Shown: positions 14,126 to 22,520, counted from the first letter of the stretch. The stretch: 36,910 nt of DNA from JBCCHY01 sp039028495 (GCA_039028495.1 JBCCHY010000006.1:1-36910), one strand, 5' to 3'. The notes: a model not told the origin generated them from the letters alone. A program made the numbers and translations.

Positions 14126-15301
14126 GTGAGAGAAAAGTGGACAAACAGGAACCGTGCACCTCTAGTAAGCGTGCCATACAGAAGACGAGCTGGGGTTATT
14201 ATCGCCAGTCTGGCGATGTTAGCTTCGGGCTGCAGTATCTTTAGTGGAGAAACTGACGAAAAGAGTTCCGAACCACCTGTTGTCAGCCCAACACCCACGC
14301 CCACAGCTGTGGTGCAAGAGCCAAAGATTGAAAGCTCAGTTCCCCCAGCATCTGGTGAGGACGCTATAGCAGAAACGAGACCAGCAGTAACCATACTAAA
14401 TGGACCAAGCGCACTAGATGGTGAATCATCAGCCAGCATTCATGTATTTGGTGCGATTGTGCGGGAATTTCCTAGTGACGATAGAGGCTCAGGATTAGAA
14501 ATTGCTTGCTCAGCTCCTGCAGGTGGACTAGAGGGCATAGCGCCAAAAGACACATATATTGTCCAGTCCGGCGACGTACTGGGTCTCATAGCTGAAAACA
14601 AACGACCAAATGTTGCCTACACGGACCCCGAGAATCCCTTCGATCTTGGCTATATAAATATGCTGAGAGAGGCAAACGACATAGATAGAAACATCATACG
14701 ACCTGGAGAAGAGTTGCTTATCCCAAATGCCTGTACAGTCACCAACATCACAGTTGATGAATTCGGAGGCGTTTTTGCTACCCAGAGATGGATTGATTCG
14801 CTAGAAACTGTTGATACATTTGCTGATCCAGCCAGCCCTCGTCATGATGATCCCGCCCCAGAAGGTATCGCGAGAATCTTAGGCGAAGATATTTTTGAGA
14901 ATAGTTTTTCTATTGTTAGACCAAACCAGGGAGCGGTTGTCGAGTGTGTCATAGGTGAGGATCATCAGGTGCAAGCAGGCGATACGGCAGTCAAGCTCGC
15001 TAACAGATATGTAGCTGATGAATCCAGAATGAGCCTTGATTTTAACGGCATCAACCCCTGGAGTCTATTTATTGACTGGAATATGTTGCGTGATGGTGCG
15101 GCGATTGACCCCGAGGACAGGGATCTTGTTAGACTTGGTGCCTATGTTCAGACGCTTACGGACTGTCGTATAGATGTTTTTACCTACAGTAGTGGTCAAA
15201 TGGTAGTCAGGATTGATCGCTACCCAGTAGACGACGAATCCGCCGCAGAAGTCTACGTGCTAGGTGAGAACGGCATGTTTATTGAAAACTCTGCCGGATA
15301 G
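14126..15301 (+). CDS. LysM-domain exported protein, probable lipoprotein
   Basis: This protein has 391 residues from the GTG at 14126. The basic n-region (REKWTNRNR...PYRRR) is followed by a hydrophobic stretch and a lipobox-like LASGC, then a Ser/Pro/Thr linker. One clear LysM-type module reads YIVQSGDVLGLIAENKRP...NMLREANDID...IIRPGEELLIPNAC. A second, weaker one begins HQVQAGDTAVKLANRYV. LysM modules bind N-acetylglucosamine in peptidoglycan or chitin, so the protein is likely attached to its own cell wall or to a host's. The six or so cysteines in the outer part suggest disulfides. Confidence 0.75.
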   Translation: MREKWTNRNRAPLVSVPYRRRAGVIIASLAMLASGCSIFSGETDEKSSEPPVVSPTPTPTAVVQEPKIESSVPPASGEDAIAETRPAVTILNGPSALDGESSASIHVFGAIVREFPSDDRGSGLEIACSAPAGGLEGIAPKDTYIVQSGDVLGLIAENKRPNVAYTDPENPFDLGYINMLREANDIDRNIIRPGEELLIPNACTVTNITVDEFGGVFATQRWIDSLETVDTFADPASPRHDDPAPEGIARILGEDIFENSFSIVRPNQGAVVECVIGEDHQVQAGDTAVKLANRYVADESRMSLDFNGINPWSLFIDWNMLRDGAAIDPEDRDLVRLGAYVQTLTDCRIDVFTYSSGQMVVRIDRYPVDDESAAEVYVLGENGMFIENSAG

Positions 15302-15325
15302 TTATCTTGTGTTCTATATCGTATA

Positions 15326-15331
15326 AGGTAT
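15326..15331 (+). promoter_or_regulatory. Probable -10 box of the first YfiH-like gene
   Basis: TATAGT about 29 nt before the ATG at 15361. AAAGTGAG (15347-15354) could be a weak ribosome binding site. Confidence 0.35.
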
Positions 15332-15360
15332 AGTAGCTCTATCTTTAAAGTGAGTTATTG

Positions 15361-16407
15361 ATGAAGACATGTAAAAAGACTGAGATTATACATCCCGAAG
15401 AGAATATTCATGACTCTACCTGGACACGCAGCGCTATAACTAAAAAACATAGGTTACTAGAAAGTGCTGGTGTTCAAGTTATTGCACCAGGTGGGCTAGA
15501 AGCTGCCGCACTTGATGGTCGAGTCTACGACGAGGGCGAGCTTGTCGGTGGCGTAGAGGTCAAGATAGCCTGTGGGCTAGATTACGGCGGGAATACATAC
15601 TCTACTACGGCAGAGAGCGAACTTGAAAGTAGCCCGCTGGGTCAGCTCCTCTTTGGAAAGCAAGTTATCGCTGTTGATAGTGACGGACACACGAGTGAGG
15701 TTGCTGTGCTTGACGGTAGCTATAGTCGTGCAAGGATAGCAAGTCACCCGTATTTTGGCCGCCTACTAGTCGGTGCTGCTACGAGGGCCGAGAGAGAGCA
15801 GGAGACAACGCAGGTTGATGCTGTCATAGCTACCTCTCAGTTCATTGATTCAGTCAGGGCCACTCTAGATGGACCAGTACAGCTTCTAGTCCGGGGTGGC
15901 GACTGTCCTCCCGTCGTCGGTAGCTTCACTAGTGGTGGAGGAGCCGAGAGGCACATGTTTGTCTTTCATGCTGGGTATAAGGGTATGTTTGGTAACGGCA
16001 ACCCGCTGGGTATCGTTCATAATCTCGCCGATAGTATTCGTACAATGAATGCTGATGAGGGAAGTGTAGATATGCTGGTTGGCCCCGGCATACATGCGAT
16101 AGAAGTACCTTACAGCGATGCGCCAACTGATATGGGAGCTACACTGCCGCCTAGAGACCACCATAGTTTTCTAGCCTTTTATCATGATGAGGGCAGGGAA
16201 AAAGCTCTGATTCACAATCCAGCAGGTGTTTGCCTGGACGCGGTTGAAGCACTGGGTGCACTTCGTGGTCAAATATCAATGGTCAATGCGAACACCTATA
16301 CAACGCCGTGGCTTTCTAGCTACCGCGGCTCCAGACAGGATGCCGAAAAGCTCCCTGCAGTGGCAAACCCGATGACCCGACTGATGCTCTCTATCTCTCT
16401 GAAATAG
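15361..16407 (+). CDS. Divergent YfiH/laccase-domain (DUF152) protein, first copy
   Basis: This protein has 348 residues. The C-terminal half aligns with the YfiH/YlmD/LACC1 family, known as purine-nucleoside-processing zinc enzymes once called polyphenol oxidases. Matching blocks are VDAVIAT (ADALVT), RGGDCPPVV (ADCLPVL), FVFHAGYKGM (AAHAGWRGL), LVGPGIHAIEV (LGPAIGPRAFEV) and NTYTTPWLSSYRGS (CTYTxxxFFSYRRD). The Cys and His metal ligands are kept, but the first His (QVHG) appears lost (KQVIAVD). The N-terminal ~100 residues are extra. The ATG at 15361 is preferred to the TTG one codon earlier. It is a paralog of the gene at 17935. Confidence 0.65.
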   Translation: MKTCKKTEIIHPEENIHDSTWTRSAITKKHRLLESAGVQVIAPGGLEAAALDGRVYDEGELVGGVEVKIACGLDYGGNTYSTTAESELESSPLGQLLFGKQVIAVDSDGHTSEVAVLDGSYSRARIASHPYFGRLLVGAATRAEREQETTQVDAVIATSQFIDSVRATLDGPVQLLVRGGDCPPVVGSFTSGGGAERHMFVFHAGYKGMFGNGNPLGIVHNLADSIRTMNADEGSVDMLVGPGIHAIEVPYSDAPTDMGATLPPRDHHSFLAFYHDEGREKALIHNPAGVCLDAVEALGALRGQISMVNANTYTTPWLSSYRGSRQDAEKLPAVANPMTRLMLSISLK

Positions 16408-16439
16408 ACAAAATAGTATAACTATGTTGTAATTATAGT

Positions 16440-16970
16440 ATGTACGAAATCTCTACACTCAGCTCAGGTAGTACAGGCAATGCATTTGTCCGCGCTGAGG
16501 TGTTAGATTTTTTCAGACGCAATTTTCCTGCAAGATTCTATAGTGACGAAGCAAGAGAGAAGATGTTCGCTAAGTACTCTAGTGAGCAGACAGCACTTGA
16601 GCAGCTCCAGGGTGGACGTACATGGCTACTATCTCGTTTTATCGGAACTCCAAACAAGCCTCTAGGAGGGATAGTTTGGATGGATGAGCGGAATCCTGGC
16701 CAACATCATATAGGTTGGGTAATTACCGATCGAGATCATAGGCGCAGGGGTGTAGGCCGTGCGCTGCTAGAGCAAGCTGAAATTGTAGCTAGAGATTCTG
16801 GCAATGCAAAAATAATGACTGCTAGCATAGAGCCAGAGAACGTACCTTCTATAGGTCTATTTGAAGTGATGGGCTATAGCCCAATTCCTGAAGGGCCAGA
16901 GAAACAGGCCATGGGCTTTGACCCACATGGCCTTGGGGTAGACCTGGCTTACGCAAAAGATCTTGATTAG
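16440..16970 (+). CDS. GNAT-family N-acetyltransferase
   Basis: This protein has 176 residues. GNAT enzymes move an acetyl group from acetyl-CoA to an amine. Motif A, with the pyrophosphate-binding loop RRRGVGRALLEQA, follows HHIGWVITDRDH. Motif B (NVPSIGLFEVMGY) closes the fold. The substrate is unknown. It follows the first YfiH-like gene after 32 nt, with a weak TGTAAT box 6 nt before its ATG. Its stop codon overlaps the stop of the opposing TrmB-like gene (shared TTAG). Confidence 0.85.
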   Translation: MYEISTLSSGSTGNAFVRAEVLDFFRRNFPARFYSDEAREKMFAKYSSEQTALEQLQGGRTWLLSRFIGTPNKPLGGIVWMDERNPGQHHIGWVITDRDHRRRGVGRALLEQAEIVARDSGNAKIMTASIEPENVPSIGLFEVMGYSPIPEGPEKQAMGFDPHGLGVDLAYAKDLD

Positions 16971-17716
16971 AGTTTTTCATAAAATAGGTCAAAGATCTGT
17001 CTCAGGCTCTCGGCGAGATGCTCGTTCTCTAGCTCTACGACGTACCCCTCGTCCTTGAATATGACTGCCCAGATGTTATCTCCACTTACAACCCATTCAA
17101 CAGGAGCAGTGTAGCTGTTTTCGTCCAGCCATCTGCGCCGTAGAGAAGTCCGGCTGTCACTGCGTTCGTCTAGAAGCTTATCTGCTGCCAAGTGAGGGGT
17201 TATTCCTAGTCGGCGTTTTTTATTTTCTCTAGCCAAGTATCGTATCGATTTCATTCTTTCGAAACCCATATAACCTATATCGTGTATTGACCTAATGAAT
17301 CTAATATATCTATCTTCTGTGGCGACTTGATCTTTGTAGCTCACCGATATAGCGTCTATTCCACTTGAGATTTTCACACTTGGCGATCCCTTGTCGCTAT
17401 GAAAAGCCCCGAGCATTTTTGGCATTTTTTTCTTTAGCAGCTCTAAATCTGCTTGCTGACTCGATATCTGCTCTATGAGGATTGACTCTAGTACCTGGGG
17501 GCTTTCAGGATAGTAGGTATATTTCTTATTCACATCTTCTCGGTAGGCAAGCCCCATGTCTACCAAGCGGTCAAGAATTGCATACGTATTGGATCTTGTC
17601 TCACCAATTAGTTTTGCAACTGTCGAGGGTTTTGCCCCTTTTCTCTGCACCAATGCTTTATAGGCGAGCGCCTGAGCTTTATTTAGACCAATTTTACAAA
17701 GTGTATTTATATCCAT
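16967..17716 (-). CDS. TrmB-like transcriptional regulator
   Basis: This protein has 249 residues. Residues ~1-65 form a winged helix of the TrmB kind (CKIGLNKAQALAYKALVQRKGAKPSTVAKLIGETRSNTYAILDRLVDMGLAYRE). A helical stretch (LIEQISSQQADLELLKKKMPKML) could dimerise, and the rest may be a degenerate phospholipase-D-like sensor domain. TrmB proteins usually bind sugars or other metabolites. The ATG at 17716 is chosen because the upstream in-frame TTG codon at 17752 is itself the start of a TTGACA -35 box. The shared upstream region suggests that it controls itself and the divergent gene. Confidence 0.8.
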   Translation of the reverse strand: MDINTLCKIGLNKAQALAYKALVQRKGAKPSTVAKLIGETRSNTYAILDRLVDMGLAYREDVNKKYTYYPESPQVLESILIEQISSQQADLELLKKKMPKMLGAFHSDKGSPSVKISSGIDAISVSYKDQVATEDRYIRFIRSIHDIGYMGFERMKSIRYLARENKKRRLGITPHLAADKLLDERSDSRTSLRRRWLDENSYTAPVEWVVSGDNIWAVIFKDEGYVVELENEHLAESLRQIFDLFYEKL

Positions 17717-17723
17717 TGCACCA

Positions 17724-17752
17724 ACAGTACAAAATAATGCAGTTTTTGTCAA
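17724..17752 (-). promoter_or_regulatory. Promoter of the TrmB-like gene with a tandem direct repeat
   Basis: On the minus strand: TTGACA (17752-17747), a 17-nt spacer, TACTGT (17729-17724), then 7 nt to the ATG. On the plus strand, CAAAATAAT occurs at 17730-17738 and again at 17750-17758, exactly 20 nt apart. The copies overlap the spacer and the -35 box, as expected for an autoregulatory operator. Confidence 0.6.
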
Positions 17753-17801
17753 AATAATATTTACAAAGACTGCGTAACTTCTTTAAGTAGATACATATAT
17801 C

Positions 17802-17830
17802 TTGACAATTTAAGATATAGAATATATTAT
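17802..17830 (+). promoter_or_regulatory. Consensus-like promoter of the leader ORF / second YfiH-like gene
   Basis: TTGACA (17802-17807), a 17-nt spacer, TATTAT (17825-17830). The predicted start is near 17837-17840. It is one of the best complete promoters in the window and diverges from the TrmB-like promoter. Confidence 0.65.
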
Positions 17831-17839
17831 GAAACAACT

Positions 17840-17929
17840 ATGAAATATAGCAAACAGAGCGGAAATATGCCCACAACTATCTTAGTGGGTGTTGACGGTA
17901 CTGTAATTGTCGTTGAAGATAAGGAGTAG
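17840..17929 (+). CDS. Leaderless 29-residue leader peptide
   Basis: The peptide starts MKYSKQSGNMPTTILVGVDG and ends with VEDKE and a TAG at 17927-17929. The ATG lies 9 nt after the -10 box. The AAGGAG ribosome binding site (17921-17926) of the next gene is inside its last codons, and its stop is 5 nt before the next ATG. The arrangement fits translational coupling or a regulatory leader. It could also be chance; an internal ATG at 17867 would give 20 residues. Confidence 0.45.
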   Translation: MKYSKQSGNMPTTILVGVDGTVIVVEDKE

Positions 17930-17934
17930 TTGTG

Positions 17935-19071
17935 ATGAGTTCGGAAACCCCAGTAGAGATAAAAGGTATAGTAACAAAGCCTTTTGGCGAGGGCTCTAGG
18001 TCTGGCATTACAACCTTAAGTGGTATAGGTAACGTTGTCGTGCGTTGCTGCGAAATATACCAGGCAGTGTTAACTGACAGTATAGATGCGGGCAATGACT
18101 CGGATGCTGCAAAGCAGGCAGCAGTTAGCTACTGTCGCGAAGAGTGTCGCGAGCGTCATCAGATACTGCGAATCCCTCCTGCGGTCTTCTCGGCTGGAGC
18201 GATTGAGCTGGGCAATGAAAGTGATCTGATGGACCTTTTTGCTGAAGCCGATGGTCCTACATATTGTCCAGAACAAAATACACAGGAAGCATACGTTCGT
18301 TTAATGGGTAGTGAACAATTTTTAGATAACGCTGATAGCGCAATAACCATCGCAGTAACGGACAATAGGGTGGGTTTTGACGATATGTTTCATGAGTACG
18401 CTGCCGAAGGTATAGCCGGGACTAACCCTTCAGGCTGGAGAGAGGCAAGCGGCTTTAATGCCTTTTTTGCCGACACATCTAATGGTGTTACAGTTCTTGG
18501 TAGACGACTCGCAGACTGTGGTGATCTGAATATAGAGTTTCAGACCAATGATGGCAGGACGATTATTGGCTTTATGCATCTGACTAGGCCCAAGCAGATG
18601 ATGGGGCATGGTGTCGAGAGGTTTGGTGATGATGGCAGCCAGTCATATGTCGAGCATGCGCTATCTCAGGCACTATCTCATTACGGTGAAGTAGATCCAG
18701 CTTCTGTATCTATATCCTTGAGGACAGCTATCAATGCTGAGGATTTTGTAAAGCATTTTGACTCTAAAGAGGCCATGGAGGGGCATTTACCTGGCTGGTA
18801 CGATGATGGACTCTTGCAGAATGTCAGCAACCCTGACTGGTCACCTGATGATGGCTATGACAAGAACGATGAATGGCATGCAGATTTTCGTGGGATAGTT
18901 ATGAGAGATATCGAAGAAGCTATGAATAACCTAGACATTCCTAGCGACAATTTTGATACATCAGAGATGCTGGATACTATGCACTCAGAACATCATTCAT
19001 CCCATGAGCGAGCGAAGAGAGAGGGGTTACCAGATACTAGGGATTTATACGTAACTCAATATCTTGGATGA
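17935..19071 (+). CDS. Divergent YfiH/laccase-domain protein, second copy
   Basis: This protein has 378 residues. The middle and C-terminal parts match the YfiH family weakly but in order: GFNAFFADTSNG, RLADCGDLNIEF (ADC), TIIGFMHLTRP (HAGWRG position), a helix YVEHALSQALSHYGEVDPASVSISLRTAINAEDFVKHF (GPAIGPxxFEVxxEVxxxF), and SEHHSSHERAKREG (FFSYRRD). The Cys and His are present. The N-terminal ~130 residues are unmatched and Cys-rich (VRCCEIY, CREEC). The start at 17935 has AAGGAG 8 nt upstream and is preferred to the GTG one codon earlier. The assignment is tentative. Confidence 0.55.
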   Translation: MSSETPVEIKGIVTKPFGEGSRSGITTLSGIGNVVVRCCEIYQAVLTDSIDAGNDSDAAKQAAVSYCREECRERHQILRIPPAVFSAGAIELGNESDLMDLFAEADGPTYCPEQNTQEAYVRLMGSEQFLDNADSAITIAVTDNRVGFDDMFHEYAAEGIAGTNPSGWREASGFNAFFADTSNGVTVLGRRLADCGDLNIEFQTNDGRTIIGFMHLTRPKQMMGHGVERFGDDGSQSYVEHALSQALSHYGEVDPASVSISLRTAINAEDFVKHFDSKEAMEGHLPGWYDDGLLQNVSNPDWSPDDGYDKNDEWHADFRGIVMRDIEEAMNNLDIPSDNFDTSEMLDTMHSEHHSSHERAKREGLPDTRDLYVTQYLG

Positions 19072-19167
19072 CGTAAGACTACTAGCAGAGCATTGGCACG
19101 GTTCATGGAGTGATCAGATGTGGGCAAAGATGACTGGAGTAGGGATGGCTCACTACAGCCTAGTGGG

Positions 19168-20325
19168 CTAGCGTAAAAATTCGTCTAGTCTAGCATGGAC
19201 TCTACGGTCTTGGACAGCAGCTACACGGATTTGTCTCTCATTTATTGGCTTGACTATTACGCCTGCGTGTTCGGCAAACGCGCGTGCGACTGAACTGGCG
19301 TTTCTGCGACCGTCCTGTGGCGACAGTAGCAGGTAGATGCCTCCGGCTGGCATTTTATTACCCAAAACCTGTACGCCAGATCTCTCAACCATGACGGAGG
19401 TTAGTAGGCAAAGCTCTTCGAGATTGCGTCTGTATACTCCTCTTACCATCTGACGATGCTCGTCTAGGTCGCCGTCTAGTGCGGCCTTTAAAACTGGTCT
19501 TGAGAGTGTTGCAGGCGACTGGCCATTAGTCATCAAGTCTTTTTTAATAAACTCACGCAGCGCTGGTGGGGCTGTCCAGATGCCGCAGCGTAGACCGGCT
19601 ATAGAGAGGTCCTTGCTAAAAGAAGTCATTGTGACAGCGTTAGTGACGCCCTGTAGAGCTGCGAAGCCAGCGGTTGTGTAGCCTGGTTCATGTCCCCACG
19701 TCAGATTGCCGTAGCTATCATCAAAGGCAACGATCGTATGTACTGAACCCATGATCTCTGCGTGAGATAGTGCTTGTCTCTGCGACAGAATATCGCCGGT
19801 TGGATTATGAGGTGAATTGATTATGACGAGACAGTTGTTTTCTGCTGTATGCATGAGACCGAAGTGATTTATACCTTTCTTCTTGACGTCGTAGGGAACG
19901 GCTGTGACTACCTCTTGCTCAGCATCCCTGTTTAGACCATCTATAGCTGCAGAATATGTTTCATAGCTATCGACTGGTATTAACACATTTCTCGCGTGAG
20001 GGGCTTTTGCTACATCTCGGGCATATGCTCTGGCAGATCTAATGAGCTGAGGGATAAACGGCTTGGTGCTCATGTTGATCGCTGCATGTTCGGGTGTTAG
20101 CTCTGCAACACCGGGTGAATCGGGGTGCATCCTTTGATAGTAGTGCACGATCGCTTCGTGCATTTCTGCGTCACCTATAGAGGGCGCGTATTTGTTCAAT
20201 GTTGAGCTGCCGAGACCGACAGCGAGCATTTCAACCGTCGTCTCTACAGGCGGGTGACCGACGGTCAGATCGATTGGCTCAAAACCACTGCTGCGAGCGA
20301 GTGCTACTAATTCTGCTTTTTGCAT
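19168..20325 (-). CDS. PLP-dependent aminotransferase (class I/II)
   Basis: This protein has 385 residues. The aspartate-aminotransferase fold is shown by IDLTVGHPP, NSPHNPTG, FDDSYGNLTW and the PLP-binding lysine in SFSKDLSIAGLRCGIW (K238). The C-terminal substrate arginine region reads ERQIRVAAVQ. The substrate amino acid cannot be told from sequence. TTTAAT lies 7 nt before the ATG on the minus strand. It is divergent from the amidase across 91 nt, so the two may be co-regulated. No complete amino-acid pathway is nearby, so salvage or interconversion is more likely than biosynthesis. Confidence 0.88.
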   Translation of the reverse strand: MQKAELVALARSSGFEPIDLTVGHPPVETTVEMLAVGLGSSTLNKYAPSIGDAEMHEAIVHYYQRMHPDSPGVAELTPEHAAINMSTKPFIPQLIRSARAYARDVAKAPHARNVLIPVDSYETYSAAIDGLNRDAEQEVVTAVPYDVKKKGINHFGLMHTAENNCLVIINSPHNPTGDILSQRQALSHAEIMGSVHTIVAFDDSYGNLTWGHEPGYTTAGFAALQGVTNAVTMTSFSKDLSIAGLRCGIWTAPPALREFIKKDLMTNGQSPATLSRPVLKAALDGDLDEHRQMVRGVYRRNLEELCLLTSVMVERSGVQVLGNKMPAGGIYLLLSPQDGRRNASSVARAFAEHAGVIVKPINERQIRVAAVQDRRVHARLDEFLR

Positions 20326-20332
20326 GTATGTA

Positions 20333-20338
20333 ATTAAA
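20333..20338 (-). promoter_or_regulatory. -10 box of the aminotransferase gene
   Basis: TTTAAT on the minus strand, 7 nt before the ATG at 20325. Confidence 0.4.
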
Positions 20339-20403
20339 GCTGCAGAGGCTCACTCCTGCAAGCGTAACCTCTTAGGGATATTGACGTATACATAAGAAGG
20401 TAG

Positions 20404-20409
20404 TATAGT
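20404..20409 (+). promoter_or_regulatory. -10 box of the amidase gene
   Basis: TATAGT, 7 nt before the ATG at 20417; predicted leaderless. Confidence 0.5.
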
Positions 20410-20416
20410 ATACCTC

Positions 20417-21853
20417 ATGAGACACGAAGTGTATGCAGAGGACCCGCTAGGAGCGCTTGTAAGGGGTCCCGGTAAAAAAGCACTACTACGTAATAGGGAT
20501 TTTGAGATAAGAGACGGCATGGAGATCGTTGTATTTAAGGATATTCATCCTGGGGATAATGGGTTAGCAGAAGCAACCTGTTTTGATGGACTCATGGGCT
20601 ATATTAGTGAGCGTAATAAAGCACTCCTTAATGGTGATTATCAGGCTAAAAATGGCGCATTTGTAAACGCGTTCCTGAATGCAGGATATGTGGTTATGGC
20701 TAATGACTACTCTATATCTACGCAGATGGGTTATGACATTGATCATGAAAATGTGCAGAATTCACTAGCACCAAACACAGACAGAGCATCAGGCGGTAGC
20801 AGCTCAGGTGCTGGAGCACTAGCGGCAAGTGGCTTAATTTTAGTTACTAGAGACAAAAGAAGAGTTAGGGCAACAGTAATAGCAACGTGTGGTGACTATG
20901 CGGGCTCTACAAGATACCCAGCTGCTGTAAACGGCACATTTGGGGTAGTTCCTAGCACGGGTCTAATACTTAGTTCCGCAGATGCATATGATCTCCTGGG
21001 CATGTCTGTTGATGCGGTAATGACGGGCAACCCTCGTCGTGATGCTAGGTGCTTAGATGTAATGCCAAAAACTCAAAGAGCAGTAGAGGCTGGGCATTTC
21101 TTTAATCGTCCTAATCTAGGCGTATTTGGTAGGATTGCAGTATCGCCGAGTCTAGACAGTAGAGTGACCAGTATGGATAAGCTTAGCGAGGAGGCCGTGA
21201 ACAACGCAATACGTAGACTAGAACGAGCGGGTATTACTGTCAAAGAGGCAAAGCCTAGAGACCTACCATTGACAGGTAAGGAGCTAGAACTCAAAGAAGC
21301 CTATGCCGACATAGCAACGCATGCTGCAAAACTAAGCTGGGATAAGATGGTTGAGGCGGTTGGTGAAGAAGCTCTGAGAGATATACCATCACACTTCCGT
21401 ATGTTCGCCGAAATTGGCCGCCACATAGAAGATGAAGCAAGCGATGCGGTCGAGACAGCGTCTAGGATACGGACTGACTGCCTCCAGAGGCAGCAGCGTC
21501 TTAGAGAAAACAATGAAGCCTATGATGCATGGCTTTGGCCAACTATGCGCAATAGATCACTTGCAAGGCGCAAAGATCTGAAGCTCGTGACTCCGCTGCA
21601 AAAGGGGGTGCTTAGAGTTTCTGCAAGAGCGCCTAAGTTTGTGCTTGATCGTGTTACGCCATTGTTTATAGATGGAGCAGTCGACGCCATTGTGTATGCA
21701 AATGCGATAGGCAATGGTTCGGTAACTTGTAATACTCATGAGGAAGGTGTTGGCACACAGATGACACCGACTCTATGGGGTGACGACGCTCGTGCTATTA
21801 ACACTGCTGAGATAGTCCATGAGGATGCGCGAGTGATGCGGCTCCAAGCCTAG
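20417..21853 (+). CDS. Amidase-signature family hydrolase
   Basis: This 478-residue serine amidase belongs to the same family as GatA. The Ser-cisSer-Lys triad can be placed: Lys in IVVFKD (K41), the cis-Ser in ASGGSSSGAG (S129 or S130), and the nucleophile in DYAGSTRYPAAVNGTFG (S164). A short basic insert (TRDKRRVRA) lies between the two serine motifs, and the usual GSDTGGSIR is altered to GDYAGSTR. There are no gatB/gatC neighbours, so it is more likely a free-standing amide hydrolase than the tRNA amidotransferase subunit. It is divergent from the aminotransferase; the trmH -10 box starts 3 nt after its stop. Confidence 0.8.
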   Translation: MRHEVYAEDPLGALVRGPGKKALLRNRDFEIRDGMEIVVFKDIHPGDNGLAEATCFDGLMGYISERNKALLNGDYQAKNGAFVNAFLNAGYVVMANDYSISTQMGYDIDHENVQNSLAPNTDRASGGSSSGAGALAASGLILVTRDKRRVRATVIATCGDYAGSTRYPAAVNGTFGVVPSTGLILSSADAYDLLGMSVDAVMTGNPRRDARCLDVMPKTQRAVEAGHFFNRPNLGVFGRIAVSPSLDSRVTSMDKLSEEAVNNAIRRLERAGITVKEAKPRDLPLTGKELELKEAYADIATHAAKLSWDKMVEAVGEEALRDIPSHFRMFAEIGRHIEDEASDAVETASRIRTDCLQRQQRLRENNEAYDAWLWPTMRNRSLARRKDLKLVTPLQKGVLRVSARAPKFVLDRVTPLFIDGAVDAIVYANAIGNGSVTCNTHEEGVGTQMTPTLWGDDARAINTAEIVHEDARVMRLQA

Positions 21854-21855
21854 TG

Positions 21856-21861
21856 TATACT
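21856..21861 (+). promoter_or_regulatory. -10 box of the trmH-like gene
   Basis: TATACT, 8 nt before the ATG at 21870. Confidence 0.55.
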
Positions 21862-21869
21862 CGCCGTAG

Positions 21870-22445
21870 ATGAGTAAACCCACTAAGGATAGACTGGATA
21901 AAATAGAGCGGGTAGCTGCAAAGCGTACTCGTAATCTCACTATTGTGCTCGAAGAGATCTATGACGTGGGTAACATCAATGCGTGTATTCGTAGCGCAGA
22001 GGCGATGGGCATTCTGGACGTGCATATTATCGAGGCAGAGAATACGTTTTATAAAAAGGGTAAACGGACCAGCTCTGGGGCAGCAAAGTGGCTGAATGTC
22101 CGCAAATGGGACTCTATAGAAGAATGTCTTAGTTCTCTGAGAGAACAAGGATTTCAGATAGTTGCTACAACTCTAATAGATAAGTCTATAGAGATAGGTG
22201 AGATAGATTTCTCTTGCAAGACCGCACTGATTTTTGGTAATGAAAGCCAGGGCGTTAGCAGCACTGCCGTTGACTTCTCTGACAGAACCGCATTTATACC
22301 CATGCACGGATTCGTAGAGAGCTACAACATCTCAGTCGCCTGCGCCCTAAGCCTCTATACAGCCATGCTGCAGCGGGGTAAGAACCATCATGACCAAACA
22401 TCTGAACAAATATCCGAACTAGTAAGCGATTATCTGAAAAGATAG
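21870..22445 (+). CDS. TrmH/SpoU-family RNA 2'-O-methyltransferase
   Basis: This protein has 191 residues with a SPOUT trefoil-knot fold. Motif 1 is DVGNINACIRSAEAMG (the conserved N and R). Motif 2 is ALIFGNESQGVS. Motif 3 is IPMHGFVESYNISVACALSLYTAML (SLNVSVA in most relatives; here SYNISVA). It resembles TrmH, which methylates G18 of tRNA, but related SpoU enzymes act on rRNA, so the target is not certain. It has its own promoter and no operon partner. Confidence 0.88.
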   Translation: MSKPTKDRLDKIERVAAKRTRNLTIVLEEIYDVGNINACIRSAEAMGILDVHIIEAENTFYKKGKRTSSGAAKWLNVRKWDSIEECLSSLREQGFQIVATTLIDKSIEIGEIDFSCKTALIFGNESQGVSSTAVDFSDRTAFIPMHGFVESYNISVACALSLYTAMLQRGKNHHDQTSEQISELVSDYLKR

Positions 22446-22520
22446 TTATTGATTAATAACTAAAGTAGACAAAAACACCATTTTATGATAATATGTAATC
22501 ATAAATAAACTAATATAAAA

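Noticed and set aside
19064..19171. Short ORF of 35 codons starting TTG, reading ...LAEHWHGSWSDQMWAKMTG...
   Set aside because: It looks somewhat protein-like, but has only a TTG start, no ribosome binding site or -10 box, and overlaps the end of the aminotransferase gene. Could be a remnant; not enough support.
20417..21853. gatA, subunit of the Glu-tRNA(Gln) amidotransferase
   Set aside because: The GSDTGGS region is altered, an insert separates the serine motifs and there is no gatB or gatC nearby; a free-standing amidase is safer.
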